A DNA stretch of 64,000 nt from Acidovorax sp. CF316 (GTDB lineage: Bacteria; Pseudomonadota; Gammaproteobacteria; Burkholderiales; Burkholderiaceae_C): positions 1-64,000 of the forward strand of contig NZ_AKJX01000117.1 in NCBI RefSeq assembly GCF_000276605.1, in the 5' to 3' direction. Below are positions 1 through 8,424 of this stretch, piece by piece. The notes beneath the pieces are model-generated. The model had not been told where the DNA came from. It searched no databases and saw only the letters and a program-made list of their open reading frames with translations. The position numbers and the translations under genes are program-made. Numbering within the stretch: position 1 is the first letter of the stretch; each line of letters opens with the position of its first letter.

Positions 1-142
1 CCTCCCCCAGCCGGTCCTCCAGGTTGCGGATGTGCTGGCTCACGGCCGTCTGGCTCACGTTGAGCTCGTCGGCGGCGCGCGTCAGGTTCAGGTGGCGGGC
101 CGACACCTCGAAGGCGCGCAGGGCATTGAGCGGCAGGTGCAT
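1..142 (-). CDS. LysR-family transcriptional regulator (AmpR/GcvA-like), 5' end only
   Basis: Only the first 47 codons are present; the gene runs off the left edge. Translating the minus strand from the ATG at 142 gives a protein beginning MHLPLNALRAFEVSARHLNL, then TRAADELNVSQTAVSQHIRN. This is the winged helix-turn-helix of LysR regulators; the LPLNALRAFE opening and TAVSQ recognition helix are typical of the AmpR/GcvA branch. It is divergent from the class A beta-lactamase at 254, with 111 bp between the starts. That is the classic arrangement in which such a regulator controls the beta-lactamase gene, so an AmpR-like role is inferred. The effector-binding domain is outside the window, so the regulator type is certain but its target is not. 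Confidence 0.88.
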   Translation of the reverse strand, partial: MHLPLNALRAFEVSARHLNLTRAADELNVSQTAVSQHIRNLEDRLGE

Positions 143-253
143 GGCGTATCCATAAGTTTTTCTGGGGTCTCGTGCCGATTATTGTCGATGGTGCGTTGGG
201 CGTGCCATCGGTATCGTTGCGCCTGTTCCGACAACAAACCTACAGGTAAGAGA
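143..253. promoter_or_regulatory. Divergent promoter/operator region between the LysR regulator and the beta-lactamase
   Basis: This 111-bp region must hold both promoters. An imperfect inverted repeat, GATGGTGCG (187-195) and CGTGCCATC (201-209), matches at 7 of 9 positions around a 5-base centre and is a plausible LysR-type binding site. I could not fix confident -35 and -10 boxes. Regulation of the beta-lactamase from here is inferred from the divergent layout. Confidence 0.35.
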
Positions 254-1147
254 ATGCAACGACGCAACTTCGTGGCCGCCATCGGCCTGATCCCTCTGGC
301 CACCCTGGCCCAGACCAGCCCGCAGAAAAACAGTGGCTCTGCGGCCGATGCCGCCTGGCTGGCCGAGCTCCAGCGCATCGAGGCCAGCGTGGGCGGCCGC
401 GTGGGCGTGGCCGCGCTCGACACCCATACCGGCCGGCAGATCGCCCACCGCGGCGGCGAGCGCTTTCCCATGGCCAGCACCTTCAAGCTGCTGCTGGCCG
501 CGCAGACCCTGCGCCGCGTGGACCAGGGCCACGACAAGCTGGACCGCCGCATCACATACGCCCGGAAGGACCTGGTCACCCATTCGCCCGTGACCGAGCC
601 GCACGCCGATGGTGCCGGCCTTACGGTGGAAGAACTGTGCGCGGGCACCATGACCCTGAGCGACAACACCGCCGCCAACCTGCTCTTGGCCAGCAATGGC
701 GGCCCACCGGCACTCACGGCCTACGTGCGCTCGCTGGGCGACAGCATCACCCGGCTGGACCGCAACGAGCCTTCGCTCAACGAGGCCAGGCCCGGCGACC
801 CGCGCGACACCACCACGCCCGTGGCCATGGTGCACTGCATCCAGGCGCTGGCGCTGGGCCAGGCCCTGTCACCGGCTTCGCGCGACAAGCTGCAGGGCTG
901 GCTGCTGGCCAACAAGACGGGCGACAAGCGCCTGCGCGCCCGCCTGCCAGAGGGCTGGAAGGCAGGGGAGAAGACCGGCACCGCATCGCGCGGCACCAGC
1001 AACGATGCGGGCGTGTTCTGGCCGCCCGAGCGCAAGCCCATCGTGGTGAGCTGCTACCTGACCGGCGGCGAGGCCCCGCCCGAGCAGCGCGATGCGGCCA
1101 TGGCCGAGATCGGCGCGCTGGTGGCGCAGTGGGCGCTGGCGGCGTAA
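254..1147 (+). CDS. Class A beta-lactamase
   Basis: Periplasmic serine beta-lactamase of 297 aa that would hydrolyse penicillins or cephalosporins. All class A motifs are present: S-T-F-K with the nucleophile at Ser75 and Lys78, SDN at 136-138, E-x-x-x-N at 172-176 carrying the general base Glu172, and KTG at 240-242. The N-terminus begins MQRRNFVAAIGL: a twin arginine followed by a hydrophobic stretch and an A-Q junction near residue 20, suggesting Tat export. The reading frame is open upstream, but the ATG at 254 fits the signal peptide. A divergent AmpR-like regulator suggests inducible expression. Substrate range cannot be read from sequence, and the overall identity appears to be that of a chromosomal environmental enzyme. 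Confidence 0.95.
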   Translation: MQRRNFVAAIGLIPLATLAQTSPQKNSGSAADAAWLAELQRIEASVGGRVGVAALDTHTGRQIAHRGGERFPMASTFKLLLAAQTLRRVDQGHDKLDRRITYARKDLVTHSPVTEPHADGAGLTVEELCAGTMTLSDNTAANLLLASNGGPPALTAYVRSLGDSITRLDRNEPSLNEARPGDPRDTTTPVAMVHCIQALALGQALSPASRDKLQGWLLANKTGDKRLRARLPEGWKAGEKTGTASRGTSNDAGVFWPPERKPIVVSCYLTGGEAPPEQRDAAMAEIGALVAQWALAA

Positions 1148-1154
1148 GGCGGGA

Positions 1155-2279
1155 TCAGGCCTGGGCCTGGAGAAGTTGCTTGGCGTGCAGCGCCATCATC
1201 TTCTCCTCGTTGGCCTCGATGACCAGGGTATCGAAGCGGCCCAGCATCTGCAGCCGGGCCAGCACCGCGGCGCGCACCGGCTCGGCGTTCTCGCCGATGC
1301 CGCCGGTGAACACCAGGGCGTCGAGCCCGCTCAGGGAGACCGCCAGCATGGCCGTGTACTGGGCCACCTTGAGCGCGAAGTAGTCCACCGCAAAGGCCGC
1401 CTGCGGCTCGGCACTGGCCAGCAGGGCCTGCATGTCGCTGCTGATGCCCGACAGTCCCTTGAGGCCCGACTCCTGGTACAGCAGGTGCTCGACCTGGTCT
1501 GCATCCATCCCCAGCTCGCGCTGCAGGTAGATCACGGCGCCGGCATCGATAGCGCCGCTGCGCGTGCCCATGGGCAGGCCGTCCAGCGCGGTCATGCCCA
1601 TGGTGGTGTCCACGCTGCGGCCTGCGTGCATGGCGCACAGGCTGGCGCCATTGCCCAGGTGGGCGGCCACCACGCGTGCCCCGCGCAGATCGGGCCGGGT
1701 GCGGGCGATTTCGTGCGCCAGCCATTCGTACGACAGGCCGTGGAAGCCATAGCGGCGCACGCCCTGGTCGCGCAAGGCCTGGGGCAGGGCAAAGGCCTGG
1801 AACAGCGGGTCCATGCGCGCATGGAAGGCCGTGTCGAAGCAGGCGATGTCCAGCGCATGGCTGGCCAGGCGCTGCGATGCCGCAATGCCGGCCAGGTTGT
1901 GCGGCTGGTGCAAGGGGGCCAGCGGGCTCAGCGCCCCCAGCTGGGCCAGGATCTCGGGGGTGACGACCACCGGTGCGTGGAAGGCGGCACCGCCATGCAC
2001 CACGCGGTGCACCACGGCCGCCAGGCGCCAGCCATCGTCGTGCTGGTCGATCAGCGCGATCACGGCCGCCATGGCGCTGTCGTGGTCGGCTGCGGGCAGG
2101 GCGGTGCGCACGGGCGCCTCGGCGCCGGCCAGCCTGGCCGACAGCTGGGCGCTGGTGCCGATGCCCGTCACCTTGCCGGCCATCAGTACCGACAGCGACT
2201 CGCGCTCGAACACCTGGAACTTGATGCTGGACGAGCCGACGTTGAGCACCAGCAGCACGGGGACCAGGGGCTGCGTCAT
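1155..2279 (-). CDS. ackA: Acetate kinase (acetate/short-chain acyl kinase)
   Basis: ATP + acetate to acetyl phosphate, or the reverse, in the cytoplasm. The 374-aa protein opens with LVLNVGSSSIKFQVF (the N-[VA]-GSSS-K signature), and later has YGFHGLSYEW and VVAAHLGNGASLCA with the conserved nucleotide-binding segment. It is a little shorter than the roughly 400 residues of E. coli AckA. The chosen ATG at 2279 overlaps the stop of the upstream phosphate acyltransferase gene in an ATGA junction, indicating translational coupling. A longer upstream frame exists but lies inside that gene. Together the pair interconverts acyl-CoA and acyl phosphate/ATP. Since the partner is of the short Pta/Ptb type, butyrate or propionate could also be a substrate. 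Confidence 0.93.
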   Translation of the reverse strand: MTQPLVPVLLVLNVGSSSIKFQVFERESLSVLMAGKVTGIGTSAQLSARLAGAEAPVRTALPAADHDSAMAAVIALIDQHDDGWRLAAVVHRVVHGGAAFHAPVVVTPEILAQLGALSPLAPLHQPHNLAGIAASQRLASHALDIACFDTAFHARMDPLFQAFALPQALRDQGVRRYGFHGLSYEWLAHEIARTRPDLRGARVVAAHLGNGASLCAMHAGRSVDTTMGMTALDGLPMGTRSGAIDAGAVIYLQRELGMDADQVEHLLYQESGLKGLSGISSDMQALLASAEPQAAFAVDYFALKVAQYTAMLAVSLSGLDALVFTGGIGENAEPVRAAVLARLQMLGRFDTLVIEANEEKMMALHAKQLLQAQA

Positions 2280-3208
2280 TTGATCTGCCCCTTGCTGCGC
2301 GCATGGGCCAGCAGCAGGGCCACGGCGCAGGACAGCAGGCGCGCGCGCTGGCTGTCGGCCCGGCTGGTCAGGATGATGGGCACGCGCGCGCCCAGCACGA
2401 TGCCGGCGGCCTCCGCCCCACTGAGGAAGATGAGCTGCTTGGCCAGCATGTTGCCTGCCTCGATGTTGGGCACCACCAGGATGTCGGCGTTGCCCGCGAC
2501 CTCCGAGACAATGCCCTTGGTGCGGGCCGCCTCCACGCTGATCGCGTTGTCGAAGGCCAGCGGTCCGTCGATCAGGCAACCGGTGATTTGGCCCCGGTCA
2601 GCCATCTTGCACAGCGCGGCGGCATCGAGCGTGGCGACCATCTTCGGGTTGACGGTCTCCACCGCCGCCAGCACCGCCACCTTGGGCAGTATGTCGGCGC
2701 CGAACAGCGCATGCCAGAGATCGACGGCGTTCTGCACGATGTCGACCTTGGTGGCCAGATCGGGCGCGATGTTCACCGCTGCGTCGGTGATGAGGAAGGC
2801 CTTGGAATAGCTCTCCTGGTCGATCAGGAAGGCGTGGGAGATGCGCCGCTCGGTGCGCAGGCCGGCGTCGCTCTTCACCACCGCGCCCATCAGCTCATCG
2901 GAGTGCAGCGAGCCCTTCATCAGCGCATCGACCTCGCGGGCAGCGGCCAGGGCCACGGCCTTCGCTGCGGCATCGTGGCTGTGCTCGGCATCGATCAGCT
3001 GCCAGCCCGAGATGTCCACCGAGGCGGCTTCGGCCGCCTCGCGGGTGCGGGCGGCGGGGCCCACCAGCACGGGGGTGATCAGCCCTTGTTGCTGTGCCTC
3101 CTGCGCGGCCTGCAGCACGTTGGCGGTGACCGCATGGACGATGGCGGTGCGCGCCGGCGCCAGCGTGCGGCAGTGGGCGAGCAGGGAGTCGGTGTCAAAA
3201 CTGTTCAT
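2276..3208 (-). CDS. Phosphate acetyl/butyryltransferase
   Basis: Transfers an acyl group from CoA to phosphate, feeding the adjacent acetate kinase. The 310-aa protein has the PTA_PTB fold throughout. Recognisable stretches are DALMKGSLHSDELMGAVV, RISHAFLIDQ and GNADILVVPNIEAGNMLAKQ, the last being highly conserved near the C-terminus of the family. It lacks the N-terminal DRTGG domains of long Pta enzymes and resembles short Pta/Ptb proteins and the C-terminal half of enoyl-CoA hydratase/Pta fusions. The stop codon overlaps the acetate kinase start by 4 bp. The gene is 48 bp downstream of the PHA-synthase-like hydrolase start, so all three are probably one operon. Whether acetyl or butyryl is preferred cannot be told. 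Confidence 0.9.
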   Translation of the reverse strand: MNSFDTDSLLAHCRTLAPARTAIVHAVTANVLQAAQEAQQQGLITPVLVGPAARTREAAEAASVDISGWQLIDAEHSHDAAAKAVALAAAREVDALMKGSLHSDELMGAVVKSDAGLRTERRISHAFLIDQESYSKAFLITDAAVNIAPDLATKVDIVQNAVDLWHALFGADILPKVAVLAAVETVNPKMVATLDAAALCKMADRGQITGCLIDGPLAFDNAISVEAARTKGIVSEVAGNADILVVPNIEAGNMLAKQLIFLSGAEAAGIVLGARVPIILTSRADSQRARLLSCAVALLLAHARSKGQIK

Positions 3209-3256
3209 CGTCCATCACAGAAGTTGAGGAAGGCAACAAGCGTACAGGGCCAGGTC

Positions 3257-4399
3257 TCACCGGTGGCCCAATACCCATTCGGCAATGCCCGGCCAGGCCG
3301 CCTTGAGCGTACCGCTGCCCATGAACAGGCCGATGTGCCCGCCGGGCACCAGCTTGAGCACAATGCCGTGCTTGGGCGTGCCGATCAGGTCGGCCGCGGC
3401 GAACACCTGCTCGGGCGTGGTGATGTCGTCCGCCTCGCCGGCCAGCAGGTAGGTGGGGTTGGTGATGTCGCGCAGCGCCAGCGTGCGCCCCAGCCCGACA
3501 AACTGCCCCTTGGCAAAGCGGTTCTCCTTGAACAGCTGCTCGATGGCCTGCAGGTAGTAGGCGCCCGGCAGGTCCACCGGGTTCTCGTACCAGCGCTCGA
3601 ACTGCTCGGTGCGGGCGACCTGGCTCTTGTCCTCGATGTTGCGGTACAGCGTGGCGTACTTGTTGGCGTACTGCTCGGCCGGGTGCATGTTCTTCCAGCC
3701 GGCCAGCATCAGACTGCCGCGCATGAGGCCCTGGCCTGCGGCAACCATGTCCTGGTAGGTCTGCAGCGGCAGGCTGTGCGCCAGGCGCTTGATCGGGCCG
3801 TCGCCGGCATCGGTGTCGATGGGCGAGCCCGCGAGCACCAGGCTTTTGACCTTGCCCGGAAAGCGCGCCGCGTACATGGCGCTCAGCCAGCCGCCCTGGC
3901 ACAGACCGACCAGATGCACCTGGCCACCCAGGTCGTCCACCGCCACGTTGAGCTCGGCCAGGTAGGTGTCGATGTCGAAATAGCGCATGGCTGGCGTGGC
4001 GCTCTTCCAGTCGGTGACCAGCACGCGCGGCGCGCCGGCAGCCATGAGCACCTGCACCAGGCTCTGGCCGGGCGCGTAGTCCGCAATGGTGGAGCTGTGC
4101 CCCGCGAACGGTGCATCGACCAGGATGGGAATGCCCTTGGCCGTGCTGTCGGTGAACTCGCGCAGCCGCAGGGTGGCCAGCTCCAGCCGCACCTGGTTGG
4201 ACGTGGCCCATGCGGGCTGGGGCGGGTGGTCGATGACGGCTGCCTCGGTGGCGAAATCCGCGCTGCGCTGCATCAGCGACAGGGCTTGCTCGCCCAGGTG
4301 CCAGGCGGCTGCCATGGGCCAGAAGAGGGGCACACTGTGCTCTGCGGGCAGGGGCGCCGCAGCGCCCGCGCCGTGTGAAACCTTGCCGTGGTCGGACAT
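3257..4399 (-). CDS. PHA-synthase-like alpha/beta hydrolase
   Basis: A 380-aa cytoplasmic alpha/beta-hydrolase related to polyhydroxyalkanoate synthases. The nucleophile elbow is GLCQGG (165-170), with Cys167 in place of serine as in PhaC. An aspartate in GEADDITTP and a histidine in PGGHIGLF complete a C-D-H triad. The segment VLVTDWKSATPAMRYFDIDT resembles the TDW motif region of PHA synthases and depolymerases. It is far shorter than class I PhaC (about 590 aa) and closer in size to class III PhaC. The ATG at 4399 is preceded by a GGGAG ribosome site. It is first in an operon with the phosphate acyltransferase and acetate kinase. Synthase, depolymerase or thioesterase activity are all possible; I favour an acyl-CoA-linked role. 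Confidence 0.75.
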   Translation of the reverse strand: MSDHGKVSHGAGAAAPLPAEHSVPLFWPMAAAWHLGEQALSLMQRSADFATEAAVIDHPPQPAWATSNQVRLELATLRLREFTDSTAKGIPILVDAPFAGHSSTIADYAPGQSLVQVLMAAGAPRVLVTDWKSATPAMRYFDIDTYLAELNVAVDDLGGQVHLVGLCQGGWLSAMYAARFPGKVKSLVLAGSPIDTDAGDGPIKRLAHSLPLQTYQDMVAAGQGLMRGSLMLAGWKNMHPAEQYANKYATLYRNIEDKSQVARTEQFERWYENPVDLPGAYYLQAIEQLFKENRFAKGQFVGLGRTLALRDITNPTYLLAGEADDITTPEQVFAAADLIGTPKHGIVLKLVPGGHIGLFMGSGTLKAAWPGIAEWVLGHR

Positions 4400-4550
4400 G
4401 GAAAGCTCCCAGTAGGGTGCCCGGCTGGCGGCGCCCCCAAAGGCCTGGGGGACGCTGGCACGGGCATTCTGTTGCGGTGCAGCAATCAGCTTACCATGTG
4501 CATGTGGCGCTTTTTCGGGCGCCGCAAGCCCTACTGGAGGAGAACACCGC

Positions 4551-4889
4551 ATGGACCACGAAGAGCGATTCACCGCGTCCCACTGGGAAGAGCTGCTGCA
4601 GGAGATCGACCTGGAGGTCGACCAGATGGCCATCGTCTGCCAGGTACCGCTGGCCGCGCCCGGCGTGGCCGAGCGCGTGCTGGCGAACGACGGCTACGTG
4701 GCCGGCCACGACAACCCGGCCGCCTTCAAGAAGCTGCGCGGCCTGCTGGCCATGCACTACGCGGTCACGCGGCAGATGGTCGGTGAACTGGGCGGCGATG
4801 CCACGGTGGCCATCGCCGAGCATGTGCGCCAGCACCTGGCGCCGCGCATCGGGCACCAGCTCGACGCGCCGGAGAAAAGAGAAAACTAG
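4551..4889 (+). CDS. Conserved-looking hypothetical protein, 112 aa
   Basis: I do not recognise the family. The protein is mainly helical by composition, soluble, without signal peptide or membrane segment, and has an acidic N-terminus (EELLQEIDLEVDQ). It has a single cysteine in the segment MAIVCQVPLAAPGVAERVL. A strong GGAGGAGAA ribosome site sits at the right distance before the ATG, and third codon positions are GC-rich, so it is very likely translated. It is divergent from the PHA-like operon and convergent with argA, with only 5 bp between the two stop codons. Function unknown. Confidence 0.7.
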   Translation: MDHEERFTASHWEELLQEIDLEVDQMAIVCQVPLAAPGVAERVLANDGYVAGHDNPAAFKKLRGLLAMHYAVTRQMVGELGGDATVAIAEHVRQHLAPRIGHQLDAPEKREN

Positions 4890-4894
4890 AGTTA

Positions 4895-6241
4895 CTAGAG
4901 TTTCTTGACCAGCACCTGGCTGCGCCGGTCCCAGTTGTACTTGCGCTTGCGCGCATCGGGCAGCCAGTCAGGGTCCACCGGCTGGAAGCCGCGCTTGATG
5001 AACCAGTGCATGGTGCGCGTGGTCAGCACGAAGATGCTCTCCAGCCCCGCGGCGCGGGCGCGCTGCTCGATGCGCTTGAGCAGCTTTTCGCCATCGCCCG
5101 TGCCCTGGCTCTGCGGCGACACGGTGACGGCGGCCATCTCGGCCGTCTTGGCTTCGGGGTAAGGGTACAGCGCCGCGCAGCCGAAGATAACGCCATCGTG
5201 CTCGATGATGGTGTAGGCGGCGATGTCGCGCTCGATCTCGGTGCGGTCGCGCTTGACCAGGGTGCCGTCCTTCTCGAACGGCTCGATCAGCTGCAGGATG
5301 CCGCCCACGTCGTCGATGGTGGCCTCGCGCAGTTCTTCGAGCTTCTCGTCGATCACCATGGTGCCAATGCCGTCGTGCACGTACACCTCCAGCAGCAGCG
5401 AGCCGTCCACCGCGAACGGCAGGATGTGGCTGCGCTCCACGCCGGCCTTGCAGGCCTTCACGCAGTGCTGCAGGTAAAAGCCGGTGTCGGTGGGGTTCTG
5501 CGCGGTGGGCAGCGTGGCCAGCAGCGCCTGGGCCGCTGCCAGCGGCAGCTCGGTGTCGATGGGGTTGTCCTCGCCCTCGGGCTCGCCGGGCTGCATGCGG
5601 ATGCCGGGCACCTCGGTCAGGAAGATCAGCTTGTCGGCGCGCAGCTCGATGGCCACGCTGGTGGCCACTTCTTCCATGCCCAGGTTGAAGGCCTCGCCCG
5701 TGGGCGAGAAGCCGAACGGCGAGAGCAGTACCAGCGCGCCCATGTCCAGCGTGCGCTGGATACCGGCCACGTCCACCTTGCGCACCAGGCCCGAGTGCTG
5801 GAAATCCACCCCGTCCATGATGCCCACCGGCCGTGCCGTGAGGAAGTTGCCCGAGATCACGCGCACCGTGGCACCGGCCATGGGGGTGTTGGGCAGGCCC
5901 TGGCTGAAGGCCGCCTCGATCTCGTAGCGCAGCTGGCCCGCGGCCTCCTGCGCGCAGTCGAGCGCCACCGAGTCTGTTATTCGGATGCCATGCGAGTACT
6001 TCGCCTCATGCCCCTTGGCGGCCAACTGCTCGTTCACCTGCGGGCGAAAGCCGTGCACCAGCACGATCTTCACGCCCATGGCCTGGATCAGCGCCAAATC
6101 CTGCGCAATGCTGTGCAGCTTGCCCGCAGCGATGCCTTCACCCGTCAGCCCGATCACGAAGGTCTGGTTGCGGAACTTGTGGATGTAGGGCGCGACCGAG
6201 CGGAACCAGGGCACGAAGGTGAAGTTGAAGACGGCGGACAT
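4895..6241 (-). CDS. argA: Amino-acid N-acetyltransferase (N-acetylglutamate synthase)
   Basis: First step of arginine synthesis: acetyl-CoA + L-glutamate to N-acetylglutamate, cytoplasmic. The 448-aa protein has the standard ArgA layout. An amino-acid-kinase-like domain covers roughly residues 20-290 (VLVHGFRPQVNEQL; GIMDGVDFQHSGLVRKVDVA). A C-terminal GNAT domain covers about 300-448 (EATIDDVGGILQLIEPFEKDG; the acetyl-CoA loop in SQGTGDGEKLL). Length matches E. coli ArgA (about 443). The ATG at 6241 begins MSAVFNFTFVPWFRSVAPYI, matching family N-termini; a much longer open frame upstream is spurious. It lies 89 bp downstream of the AAA-M41 gene on the same strand, so partial co-transcription is possible. 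Feedback inhibition by arginine is usual for the family. Confidence 0.95.
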   Translation of the reverse strand: MSAVFNFTFVPWFRSVAPYIHKFRNQTFVIGLTGEGIAAGKLHSIAQDLALIQAMGVKIVLVHGFRPQVNEQLAAKGHEAKYSHGIRITDSVALDCAQEAAGQLRYEIEAAFSQGLPNTPMAGATVRVISGNFLTARPVGIMDGVDFQHSGLVRKVDVAGIQRTLDMGALVLLSPFGFSPTGEAFNLGMEEVATSVAIELRADKLIFLTEVPGIRMQPGEPEGEDNPIDTELPLAAAQALLATLPTAQNPTDTGFYLQHCVKACKAGVERSHILPFAVDGSLLLEVYVHDGIGTMVIDEKLEELREATIDDVGGILQLIEPFEKDGTLVKRDRTEIERDIAAYTIIEHDGVIFGCAALYPYPEAKTAEMAAVTVSPQSQGTGDGEKLLKRIEQRARAAGLESIFVLTTRTMHWFIKRGFQPVDPDWLPDARKRKYNWDRRSQVLVKKL

Positions 6242-6330
6242 GGGCAGCGAGGGGTGGGGCGACCGGTGTAATAAGAGTATCGGCAGGCGCGCATCATAAG
6301 GGCGTACCCCGCCCCTTGCTGCAAGGCGCC

Positions 6331-8415
6331 TCACACGCCCCTGCGGAACGCCCCCAGTTTGGCTGCAAACGGCTCCAGCACCAGGCCTTCGTCGGGCAGG
6401 CCGCCTGCTGCCGGCGCTGCCAGCGCAATGCCGCAGTCCTTGAGCAGGGCCACCATCTCCACCGGGGCGATGGTGCCCTGGCGCAGCAGCGCGTCCACCG
6501 TGCGGCCCAGGGCTTCGCGGTGGGTCTGCAGCAGCACCTGCGCGCGCCGGTACTGCTCCTGCATCAGCGCTTCGATGGCCTCGTTGCTCGGGCCGATGTC
6601 GGTGTTGACGTGGTTGTCCATCTCCACCGTAACGTCGGTGCGCGCCAGGCGCGCGCCGAAGCCGTGGTGGCGGATGTAGCGCGCGGCCTCGGCCGTCACC
6701 TGCTTGTAGTCCTGCTCGGCGCCGGTGGTGCAGGCCATCTCGCCGAATACCAGCTCCTCGGCCACGCGGCCGGCCAGGCCCACGCACATCATGTCCAGCG
6801 CGTTCTGCCGGGTGGTGGCCTTGAGGCTGGAGAAGCTGTTGTACCCGCCCTCGAAGGAGGCGATGTTGATCTTCACCTCCTGCGGCGCATGGCCGAACAG
6901 CACGCAGTACGCCAGGCCGTGGCCGGCCTCGTGCACCGCCAGCAGGGCGCGGAAGTCGGCGTTGGCGCGCTGCTTGAGCCGGTTGAGCTCAAGCACCACC
7001 GGAAAGCTGGCCTCTGCCGGCCCCTGCGGCCCCAGGCCCTGCACCCGCAGGTGGCGCTTGTCCGCAGCCAGGCCGATGGCGAACTCCTGCGCCAGCGGCA
7101 GTTGCTCCTGCATGACCCACAGCGCGGCGTTGACCAGGTTGGCGCTCAGGATGGCATGCACCGACGAGAACAGCGGCCGCGTGCCCTGCGCCGGGAAGAC
7201 GGCGTTGGCATACAGCTCGTCGAGCACGTCCTGCCCGATGGCGAAGCGCACGCCGCACTGCGCGGCGATGTCATCCACATAGCGCGTGCACAGGTTGCGG
7301 ATGAGTTGCTCGTAGGTGGCCTTGCTGAACGAAGGGTAGATCACGTGCTCGTTGCCCAGGCGCGCGATCTGCTCGGGCTTGAAGCGCTCGCCCAGGGCCT
7401 TCTTCACGTCGATCAGCGAGAGCTTGCGCGTGAGGCGGTGGAAGATGTCGGCGTCGGTATCGCAGTCCTCCACGCGCTGGGCGGTCTCGTGGTACATCTC
7501 GTCGAGGTTGCCGCAGACGAAGACCAGCAACTTGCTGTAGTCGGTCTCCCAGGAGTGGTGCGACTGCTGGAAGCGCGTGAACAGCGCCTGCACCTTGGCC
7601 GGCGGCCACTGCATGATCTCGGCCAGCGGTTCCTGCAGCTTGAGCATGCGCTTGAGCTCCTGCGCATCCCAGGCGTCGAGCTGGAAGCGGTAGGGCGCCT
7701 TGCCCGCGCGCGCGTCGTCGTCGCCGTCCTCGGCGCGCTCGGCCTCGTAGTGGGCGTCGGCCAGCTTGCGCTCGATGTTGGACAGCGCGCTCAGCGCGGG
7801 CGGCAGGCGCCCGTCGGAGAGCAGGGTCCACACGTCCTGGTAGCGCTCGACCTTCACGTCCTCGCCCTTGCGGTCCATGGTGCGAAAACGCTGGAACTCG
7901 TCGAGCACCAGGATGCCGGGCGCACCCTCGGTGATGCCCGAGTCGCCCAGCATGCCCGAGATGGTGGAGCTGCGGTAGCTGGCGCCGTGGCTGAAGCCGT
8001 CCATCTGCACTTCCACGAAGCGGTCGTAGTAGCCCAGAAGCTGCGCCAGGCGCCGCGTGAGCTGGGTCTTGCCCGTGCCCGTGAGGCCCCACAGGCAGAC
8101 GATGACCGGGCGGCTGATGAGCTGGGGCAGCACGTACCAGGCGCGCACGGCATCGACCACGCGGTCGATCACGTCGTCGATGCCGAACAGTTCGGCCTTG
8201 AGCTGCACGGCCGCCTGGGCCAGCGCCTGCTGGCGCACGGCCAGTTGTGCCGCGCTCACGGCGGCGGGCGCCGTGTCGCCCTGGGCGTGCACGGGTGCCG
8301 GGGCGGTGGGCACAGTGGGTGCGGTGCTGGCAGGCACCCCGCCTGCGGCCAGGGCCGCGGTGGGGTGCAGGGTGTGCCGCGGCTGCGGCGGCACGTCATT
8401 GGTGAAGGGATTCAT
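6331..8415 (-). CDS. Soluble AAA+ ATPase fused to an M41 (FtsH-type) zinc metalloprotease domain
   Basis: A 694-aa predicted ATP-dependent protease. Residues 1-60 are Pro/Ala-rich. Residues about 70-430 form an AAA+ module with Walker A GLTGTGKT (110-117), Walker B ILVLDEF (168-174) and a Clp-like sensor-2 segment GTRPLFSSVHAIL. An acidic insert (about 215-300, EAERAEDGDDDARAG) interrupts it. Residues about 480-690 match the FtsH peptidase: HEAGH zinc motif at 495-499, LAGRVAEELVFGE, and TTGAEQD with the third ligand Asp569. Unlike FtsH there are no N-terminal membrane helices, and the ATPase looks ClpX/ClpB-like. The start is the ATG at 8415; a TTG nine bases earlier is less likely. It lies 9 bp after an 81-aa gene and behind a structured leader. 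Function is inferred: proteolysis of an unknown, possibly adaptor-delivered, substrate. Confidence 0.85.
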   Translation of the reverse strand: MNPFTNDVPPQPRHTLHPTAALAAGGVPASTAPTVPTAPAPVHAQGDTAPAAVSAAQLAVRQQALAQAAVQLKAELFGIDDVIDRVVDAVRAWYVLPQLISRPVIVCLWGLTGTGKTQLTRRLAQLLGYYDRFVEVQMDGFSHGASYRSSTISGMLGDSGITEGAPGILVLDEFQRFRTMDRKGEDVKVERYQDVWTLLSDGRLPPALSALSNIERKLADAHYEAERAEDGDDDARAGKAPYRFQLDAWDAQELKRMLKLQEPLAEIMQWPPAKVQALFTRFQQSHHSWETDYSKLLVFVCGNLDEMYHETAQRVEDCDTDADIFHRLTRKLSLIDVKKALGERFKPEQIARLGNEHVIYPSFSKATYEQLIRNLCTRYVDDIAAQCGVRFAIGQDVLDELYANAVFPAQGTRPLFSSVHAILSANLVNAALWVMQEQLPLAQEFAIGLAADKRHLRVQGLGPQGPAEASFPVVLELNRLKQRANADFRALLAVHEAGHGLAYCVLFGHAPQEVKINIASFEGGYNSFSSLKATTRQNALDMMCVGLAGRVAEELVFGEMACTTGAEQDYKQVTAEAARYIRHHGFGARLARTDVTVEMDNHVNTDIGPSNEAIEALMQEQYRRAQVLLQTHREALGRTVDALLRQGTIAPVEMVALLKDCGIALAAPAAGGLPDEGLVLEPFAAKLGAFRRGV

Positions 8416-8424
8416 ATCGGTCAA

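Noticed and set aside
4883-4903. Near-duplicate CTAGAGTTA/CTAGAGTTT between the 112-aa gene and argA
   Set aside because: Two adjacent 9-bp copies only, covering both stop codons; no sign of a mobile or regulatory element.
8416-8424. TTG start extending the AAA-M41 protein by three residues
   Set aside because: An ATG follows nine bases later at better spacing from the upstream stop, and no ribosome site favours the TTG.
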